Made by a program: the position numbers and the translations under genes
In this document: in pieces, positions 6,764-10,356 of the stretch
Layout of the letters: each line of letters opens with the position of its first letter
Position numbering within the stretch: position 1 is the first letter of the stretch
The notes under the pieces: model-generated
Seen by the model: the letters and a program-made list of their open reading frames with translations, nothing else
Databases searched by the model: none
Told to the model about the DNA's origin: nothing
NCBI GenBank assembly: GCA_031279735.1
Contig: JAITHX010000181.1
Location: forward strand, 1-10,356
DNA: 10,356 bases
Direction of reading: 5' to 3'
DNA from: Prevotellaceae bacterium
GTDB lineage: Bacteria > Bacteroidota > Bacteroidia > Bacteroidales > UBA932

Positions 6764-7831
6764 CTATTTTATTTGTTTCGCTATCCATCCGCCCGCATCG
6801 GAGGTTTTCGCCGGCTTGACGCCTTCGGGAGCAATGTCTTCGGTTAGCACTCCGGCTTTGATTGATTCCGACACCGCCGTTCGGATCGTTTCGGCTTCCT
6901 CGTTCAAACCGAAGGCGTATTCAAACATCAGCGCCGCCGAAAGTATTGCGGCGAGGGGATTTGCGATGTTTTTGCCCGCCGCCTGCGGATACGAACCGTG
7001 AATGGGTTCAAAAACCGAAGTATGTATTCCTATCGAGGCGGAAGGCAACATTCCGAGCGAGCCGGTGATAACGGAGGCTTCGTCGGTGAGTATGTCGCCG
7101 AACATGTTTTCGGTGACTATGACATCAAAACGTTTGGGATTCTGTATGATTTGCATCGCCGCGTTATCGACGAACATATATTCGGTCGCAACGTCGCTGT
7201 ATTCCTTTTCGAGGGTTTGCGCCACCTGACGCCAGAGCCGCGAAGTTGCCAGCACATTGGCTTTATCGACTATGGTCAGATGCTTTTTGCGTTTTTGAGC
7301 GTACCGGTACGCCAGCCGCACGATGCGTTCTATTTCCTCCGCAGTGTATGTGCAGGTATCGTAGGCGGTGTTTCCGTCCTCCGACCGCCCCTGCGGGCGT
7401 CCGAAATATATTCCTCCCGTCAGCTCGCGAATGCATACGAAGTCGGCGCCCTCAACCAGATCGCGACGCAGAGGCGAACGATGCAGAAGCGCGGGAAATG
7501 CGGCCACGGGACGAATGTTGGCATACAGTCCGAGCTGTTTGCGCATGGCGAGCAGTCCCTGTTCGGGACGAACTTTCGCGCTCGGATCGTTGTCGTAGCG
7601 CGGCGAACCGATGGCTCCGAAAAGCACTGCATCGGCATCCATGCACAATTCGTGAGTGGAATCGGGATAAGGATTGCCGCATACTTCAATTGCGGCAGCG
7701 CCTGCGGCGGCAGTTTCATGGCTAAGCGTGTGCCCGTATTTGCGACAAACCGCCTCGACGACGTTCAGCGCCTGGGTCACTATTTCGGGTCCTATTCCGT
7801 CGCCCGGAAGTACGGCTATGCTAATATTCAT
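6764..7831 (-). CDS. leuB: 3-isopropylmalate dehydrogenase
   Basis: 355 residues, the normal length. LeuB oxidises and decarboxylates 3-isopropylmalate to 2-oxoisocaproate with NAD in the cytoplasm, the third step of leucine synthesis. Conserved parts are visible along the whole chain: PGDGIGPE near the start, R97, R107 and R135 in the substrate site, Y142 in GGIYFG, K190 in IVDKANVL, D222 in VDNAAMQ, D246 and D250 in FGDILTDEAS, and EPIHGSYPQAAGKNIANP (275-292), the NAD-binding loop. The product is apparently intact. ATG 7829-7831 begins the minus-strand run and a Bacteroidota-type promoter lies about 45 bp upstream. leuA, leuC and leuD are absent; the genes after leuB are not leucine genes, so the usual leu cluster is broken up here. 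Confidence 0.97.
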   Translation of the reverse strand: MNISIAVLPGDGIGPEIVTQALNVVEAVCRKYGHTLSHETAAAGAAAIEVCGNPYPDSTHELCMDADAVLFGAIGSPRYDNDPSAKVRPEQGLLAMRKQLGLYANIRPVAAFPALLHRSPLRRDLVEGADFVCIRELTGGIYFGRPQGRSEDGNTAYDTCTYTAEEIERIVRLAYRYAQKRKKHLTIVDKANVLATSRLWRQVAQTLEKEYSDVATEYMFVDNAAMQIIQNPKRFDVIVTENMFGDILTDEASVITGSLGMLPSASIGIHTSVFEPIHGSYPQAAGKNIANPLAAILSAALMFEYAFGLNEEAETIRTAVSESIKAGVLTEDIAPEGVKPAKTSDAGGWIAKQIK

Positions 7832-7876
7832 ACATTTAAATATTCAAAATATGTTCATTAATTAAAAATAAAGCTC

Positions 7877-7909
7877 CAAAATTACTAAAAAAATATTTCC
7901 TTATGCAAA
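7877..7909 (-). promoter_or_regulatory. Bacteroidota-type promoter for leuB operon
   Basis: On the minus strand TAATTTTG (7884-7877) matches TAnnTTTG, the -7 box of Bacteroides primary-sigma promoters, exactly. TTTG (7909-7906) is the -33 box, with a 21-bp spacer, within the known 19-21 range. The expected start would lie near 7870, leaving about 40 bases before the leuB ATG. It sits in AT-rich DNA with no other gene between. Not experimentally supported. Confidence 0.55.
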
Positions 7910-7976
7910 TTTTTTTTAATCCATTCGTCGTCAGATTTATAACCGCAAAAAAACACGCTCCGGCATCTCTCCGGCT

Positions 7977-8008
7977 GCGGCAAAACGAAAAATCATCCGT
8001 TTTGCCGC
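7977..8008. other. 11-bp perfect inverted repeat in the divergent leuB/DAHP synthase region
   Basis: GCGGCAAAACG (7977-7987) and its complement CGTTTTGCCGC (7998-8008) flank a 10-base spacer. It lies between the two predicted promoters and inside neither predicted transcript, so an operator for a dimeric regulator is more likely than an attenuator. Just beside it CTCCGGC occurs twice (7958 and 7969), 11 bp apart, which is one helical turn. The rest of the 332-bp gap (7832-8163) shows only AT-rich DNA and the two promoters. Confidence 0.5.
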
Positions 8009-8078
8009 CGCAAACCTGCGCTTCCGAACGCCGAATTGCAAAACAAACCGCTTTGCCACTGTGAAATGCCCAAGATAT

Positions 8079-8109
8079 TTTGCGCGTCGGAAAAATTTGA
8101 CTACTTTCG
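8079..8109 (+). promoter_or_regulatory. Likely promoter for DAHP synthase/chorismate mutase gene
   Basis: TTTG at 8079-8082 and TACTTTCG at 8102-8109 are separated by 19 bp. This matches the Bacteroides -33/-7 pair with one mismatch in the -7 box (TAnnTTTG). The predicted start is about 8116, giving a leader of about 48 bases before ATG 8164. No ribosome site is visible. Confidence 0.4.
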
Positions 8110-8163
8110 GTGCGATTTTTATTTAATTGGAAATTTGATTTTTATTTAATTTATCGAAAATTT

Positions 8164-9264
8164 ATGACATATACCGGAGCTAAAGTTGAAATAGAAACGG
8201 AACATATTCCCAACACGCTGGAAAACCCCGAATGGCCTCTTCTCATCGCGGGGCCGTGCAGCGCCGAAAGCGAAGAACAATTGCTCGACATTGCCGTCAA
8301 ACTCAAAAACACCAGACGCATAAGCGTTTTCAGGGCGGGAATCTGGAAACCCAGAACACGCCCCAATTCTTTCGAGGGTATAGGCGTCAGAGGACTGCCA
8401 TGGATGCAGAAAGTGAAAAGAAAAACAGGGCTGCGCATAGCCACCGAAGTAGCCAACGCCGAACACGTGGAGCTGGCGCTCAAATACGAGGTTGACATGC
8501 TCTGGGTGGGCGCGCGAACCTCCGCCAACCCCTTTTCGGTGCAGGAAATAGCCGACGCGCTGAAAGGCGCCGACGTAGCCGTTCTGGTGAAAAACCCCGT
8601 CAACCCCGACACCGAACTATGGATCGGCGCGCTGGAAAGAATCAGCAAGGCGGGAATCAAAAAATTAGGCGCCATACACCGCGGCTTCTCCTCGCACGAA
8701 AAAAGCGTGTTCAGAAACTCCCCGATGTGGAACATCCCCATAGAACTGAAAGCCGCCTGTCCGCAACTCCCCATAATATGCGACCCGAGCCACATCTGCG
8801 GAAACACGGAACTAATTCCCTTCATCTCGCAGAAAGCTCTCGACATGGATATGAAAGGACTGATGATAGAAGTACACAACAATCCTCCCTGCGCGTGGAG
8901 CGACGCCAAACAGCAACTCACCCCCGAACGCTACGGCGAACTGATCTACGGACTGCTGCTGCGCTCCTCCCTTCCGCTGGCCGACGAATCGCAATCGCCT
9001 CTCGCGAAACTGCGCGCCGAAATAGACCTGCTCGACGACGAAATAATTCAAAAACTTTCGCTCCGAATGAACATCTCCGGCAAAATAGGTCTCTACAAAA
9101 AGGAAAACAATGTCAAAATCCTTCAGATGAGCCGGTGGAACAATATTGTCGCCAACCGTATTAACATGGGTAAAGCCATGGGACTGAGCGAAGAGTTTCT
9201 CAAACGATACCTCGACCTGATTCATCAGGAATCAATCAACATACAATCGGCGATAATGAATTAA
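8164..9264 (+). CDS. Bifunctional 3-deoxy-7-phosphoheptulonate (DAHP) synthase / chorismate mutase type II
   Basis: 366 residues from ATG 8164; a GTG at 8110 would add 18 unlike residues and is rejected. Residues about 25-265 are a type I-beta DAHP synthase (KDO8P-synthase-like): IAGPCSAES (28-36), FRAGIWKPRTRP (56-67), KNPVNPD (143-149), GAIHRGFS (169-176), CDPSHICG (206-213) and EVHNNPPCAWSDAKQQLTP (236-254). Likely metal ligands are C32, H210, E236 and D247. It joins PEP and erythrose 4-phosphate to open the shikimate pathway. Residues about 277-360 are an AroQ chorismate mutase (LRAEIDLLDDEIIQKL with R284; R301; K312/K313; then ILQMSRWNNIV), which converts chorismate to prephenate. This domain order is typical of Bacteroidota, where the mutase domain helps feedback control by prephenate in related enzymes. 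The usual neighbours (prephenate dehydratase or dehydrogenase) are absent; the stop codon is directly abutted by heptad repeats. Confidence 0.96.
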   Translation: MTYTGAKVEIETEHIPNTLENPEWPLLIAGPCSAESEEQLLDIAVKLKNTRRISVFRAGIWKPRTRPNSFEGIGVRGLPWMQKVKRKTGLRIATEVANAEHVELALKYEVDMLWVGARTSANPFSVQEIADALKGADVAVLVKNPVNPDTELWIGALERISKAGIKKLGAIHRGFSSHEKSVFRNSPMWNIPIELKAACPQLPIICDPSHICGNTELIPFISQKALDMDMKGLMIEVHNNPPCAWSDAKQQLTPERYGELIYGLLLRSSLPLADESQSPLAKLRAEIDLLDDEIIQKLSLRMNISGKIGLYKKENNVKILQMSRWNNIVANRINMGKAMGLSEEFLKRYLDLIHQESINIQSAIMN

Positions 9265-9412
9265 GTTAATGGTTAATGGTTAATTGTTAATTGTTAATGC
9301 CTGCGGCTCAATATCTCCGTCTCACTCCACCCGTCCGACAGGCATTAACAATTAACCATTGACCATTAACAATTAACCATTGACCATTGACCATTAACAA
9401 TTAACCATTGAC
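9265..9412. repeat. Heptad/hairpin intergenic element 2
   Basis: Five 7-bp units run from 9265 to 9299 (GTTAATG, GTTAATG, GTTAATT, GTTAATT, GTTAATG), then CCTG, a 35-bp core (9304-9338) and CAGGC. Then come ten units from 9343 to 9412 in the order CATTAAC, AATTAAC, CATTGAC, repeated as ABC ABC C ABC, which is a 21-bp higher-order repeat. Arms 9286-9303 and 9339-9356 pair perfectly over 18 bp. The core recurs at 10136-10170 (inverted) and 10212-10245. The element starts the base after the DAHP synthase stop codon and may also end that transcript. Confidence 0.88.
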
Positions 9413-9414
9413 CA

Positions 9415-9462
9415 GCTTCGGTTCGGTCGATTTCGGTCGACCGTAATCGACCGAACCGAAGC
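9415..9462. repeat. 17-bp perfect palindromic hairpin with nested palindrome
   Basis: 9415-9431 and 9446-9462 are perfect complements around a 14-base loop. The loop holds a self-complementary 10-mer, CGGTCGACCG (9434-9443), and TTCGGTCGA occurs twice in tandem (9422 and 9432). It is GC-rich, unlike the flanking heptads, and has no T-run on either side. It sits between two heptad elements and the remaining 9463-9491 shows nothing I can name. Confidence 0.75.
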
Positions 9463-9491
9463 CGTCGCGGAGACGCGGCATGCCCTTCGGA

Positions 9492-9598
9492 AATTAAGAA
9501 TTAAGAATTAAGAATTAAGAATTGCCTGACGGATGCGGGGAGGGTTTAGGAGTGATAGAGCCGGATGGCAATTCTTAATTCTTAATTCTTAATTCTTA
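9492..9598. repeat. Heptad/hairpin intergenic element 3
   Basis: Four copies of TAAGAAT (9495-9522) plus TGCC pair exactly with GGCA plus four copies of ATTCTTA (9567-9598): a perfect 32-bp inverted repeat with a 40-base core. The core begins TGACGGATGCGGGGAGGG, close to the core start of element 1 (TGACGGACGCGGAGGG). The right array ends 6 bp before the -7 box of the next gene's promoter. Confidence 0.88.
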
Positions 9599-9604
9599 AA
9601 TGAT

Positions 9605-9612
9605 TACTTTTG
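9605..9612 (+). promoter_or_regulatory. -7 promoter box for the transposase-like gene
   Basis: TACTTTTG matches the Bacteroides -7 consensus TAnnTTTG exactly and lies 19 bp before ATG 9632. No TTTG occurs at the -33 position; that place is filled by the ATTCTTA heptads of element 3. The box alone is weak evidence. Confidence 0.35.
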
Positions 9613-9631
9613 TGACTTTAAACTATTAATA

Positions 9632-10108
9632 ATGACGGATAATATTAATACGAAACTGGAGAAAAGACTGTCGAAACAAGTATCGTCCCTCGAAAAGACA
9701 GCGGAAGAGCTGAAACAGGAACTGAAGGCGAAAAAGCAAATGGTGAGAGAATTGAAGCGGACATTGAAAGAGAAGGACGAATTGCTGCTTGATGAAAAAG
9801 CAAAAGGCGAACGTTACCGTGTGGGGTACGAAGAGCTGTTTGAAAAAGCAACGGCGCTTGAAGCTCTGCAAAAAAAATGGAGAGCGGACGATGCGGACGA
9901 TTTCGACGATGATCCGGCAGAATGGAAAAAATACAGCGACAACTTAATCAATCTTGCCATAAATATATGCCTGAAGTGCGGATGCAGCTTGCGGCAAACG
10001 GAGAATTTGCTGAAGGAAATGAATGAAACTTTGGGATGGGGATTGCCGGAAACGCCCGCGCGCACAAGCATAGCAAACTGGATTCACTCCCCGAAAATTA
10101 GTGGTTAG
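9632..10108 (+). CDS. Truncated transposase-like protein, N-terminal part only
   Basis: 158 residues. Residues about 5-80 are a strongly charged coiled coil (KLEKRLSKQVSSLEKTAEEL and onward). An acidic linker follows (ADDADDFDDDPAE, 85-97), then a helix-turn-helix-like segment LINLAINICLKCGCSLRQTENLLKEM (105-130) and TPARTSIANWI (141-151). This resembles the DNA-binding N-terminal part of DDE transposases common in Bacteroidota, where SLRQ... and a later S-I-x-N-W precede the catalytic domain; no exact IS family is claimed. The catalytic domain is missing. The last residues (SPKISG) and the TAG stop come from heptad element 4, which seems to have cut the gene. The distal 81 bp of coding sequence are repeated in reverse at the window edge. 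AT-rich, Lys/Glu-rich coding unlike the DAHP synthase gene suggests foreign origin. Confidence 0.6.
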   Translation: MTDNINTKLEKRLSKQVSSLEKTAEELKQELKAKKQMVRELKRTLKEKDELLLDEKAKGERYRVGYEELFEKATALEALQKKWRADDADDFDDDPAEWKKYSDNLINLAINICLKCGCSLRQTENLLKEMNETLGWGLPETPARTSIANWIHSPKISG

Positions 10109-10285
10109 TGGTTAGTGGTTAGTGGTTAGTGCCTGTCGGACGGGTGGAGTGAGACGGAGACACTGAGCCGCAGGCATTAACAATTAACAATTAACAATTA
10201 ACAATTAATATCGGCTCAGTGCCTCCGACTCACTCCACCCGTCCGATAGGCACTAACCACTAACCACTAACCACTAACCACTAAT
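10097..10285. repeat. Heptad/hairpin intergenic element 4 (compound)
   Basis: Five GTTAGTG-type units (10097-10131) lead through GCCTG into a G-rich core (10136-10170). CAGGC and five CATTAAC/AATTAAC-type units follow (10175-10209). A second core in reverse (10212-10245) ends in AGGC and five CACTAAC-type units (10251-10285). The outer heptads match each other but the central ones match element 2, so it looks like two elements joined head to head. The TAG stop of the upstream gene is within the first array. Confidence 0.88.
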
Positions 10286-10356
10286 TTTCGGGGAGTGAAT
10301 CCAGTTTGCTATGCTTGTGCGCGCGGGCGTTTCCGGCAATCCCCATCCCAAAGTTT
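10274..10356 (-). pseudogene. Inverted second copy of the transposase-like 3' end (partial, cut by window edge)
   Basis: The complement of 10284-10356 is identical to 10026-10098. It therefore encodes the same end of the protein (TLGWGLPETPARTSIANWI, then SPKISG) on minus, with its stop at 10274-10276. The two copies converge on the heptad element. The 5' part lies beyond the window, so whether a whole second gene exists cannot be told. Confidence 0.7.

Larger units (their letters stand above)
10026..10356. repeat. 145-bp inverted duplication around a heptad element
   Basis: 10026-10170 and 10212-10356 are inverted copies with three mismatches, all in the inner 40 bp (first at 10135); the outer 109 bp are identical. 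The arms include the end of the transposase-like gene and a heptad array; the 41-base spacer (10171-10211) holds five TTAAC-type heptads. The right arm reaches the last base of the window, so the duplication probably continues outside. Confidence 0.93.

Noticed and set aside
7977..8008. Intrinsic terminator
   Set aside because: No T-run directly follows the hairpin on either strand; the nearest one, on minus, is about 25 bp away.
8110..8163. GTG start extending the DAHP synthase by 18 residues
   Set aside because: The extension overlaps the predicted promoter and is hydrophobic/aromatic without family similarity; ATG 8164 gives the normal N-terminus.
9265..10290. CRISPR-like array
   Set aside because: The repeats are 7 bp and contiguous with no unique spacers of constant length, and no cas genes are seen.
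1..10356. tRNA or rRNA genes
   Set aside because: No cloverleaf-like segment with a T-loop or rRNA core sequence was noticed in the gene-free stretches.

Overview
The window looks like chromosomal DNA from a member of the Bacteroidota, most likely Bacteroidales. The signs are a C-terminal PCMD-type domain in a surface lipoprotein, twin-arginine-tagged Gfo/Idh/MocA and sugar-isomerase-like proteins, a DAHP synthase fused to a C-terminal chorismate mutase, near absence of Shine-Dalgarno sites, and promoter-like pairs of the TTTG / TAnnTTTG type. Genus cannot be told from the sequence.

Layout. Positions 1-613 hold a decayed RhuM-family gene (+) and a possible 49-residue membrane peptide. Positions 625-726 hold the first of several hairpin elements flanked by 7-bp tandem repeats. 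From 7831 down to 719, six minus-strand genes follow one another with gaps of 4-31 bp: leuB (leucine synthesis), a Gfo/Idh/MocA oxidoreductase, a TIM-barrel sugar isomerase-like protein, recX, a large surface lipoprotein and a small outer-membrane beta-barrel protein. They may share a transcript started by a good Bacteroidota-type promoter just upstream of leuB. A 332-bp divergent intergenic region (7832-8163) separates leuB from a plus-strand bifunctional DAHP synthase/chorismate mutase (8164-9264), the first committed step of aromatic amino-acid synthesis joined to the branch to Phe/Tyr. From 9265 to the end the DNA is repeat-rich: three more heptad/hairpin elements, an unrelated palindrome, and a truncated transposase-like gene whose 3' end is mirrored in an inverted copy running off the right edge.

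Two things stand out. (1) A family of intergenic elements (625-726, 9265-9412, 9492-9598, 10097-10285) has one architecture: arrays of a 7-bp repeat, a GCCT/GGC cap, a G-rich core of recurring sequence, and an inverted heptad array. The heptamer differs from locus to locus while cap and core are conserved, and neighbouring genes end inside or at the array edges. (2) The lipoprotein gene begins in an 11-bp tandem repeat (3853-3885). As read here it has no good in-frame ATG. Removing two repeat units would fuse it to an ATG that overlaps the end of recX and gives a normal charged lipoprotein signal peptide. That is the geometry of a slipped-strand ON/OFF switch.

Both ends of the window carry gene remnants (RhuM, transposase) and repeats; the middle is ordinary metabolism plus envelope genes.
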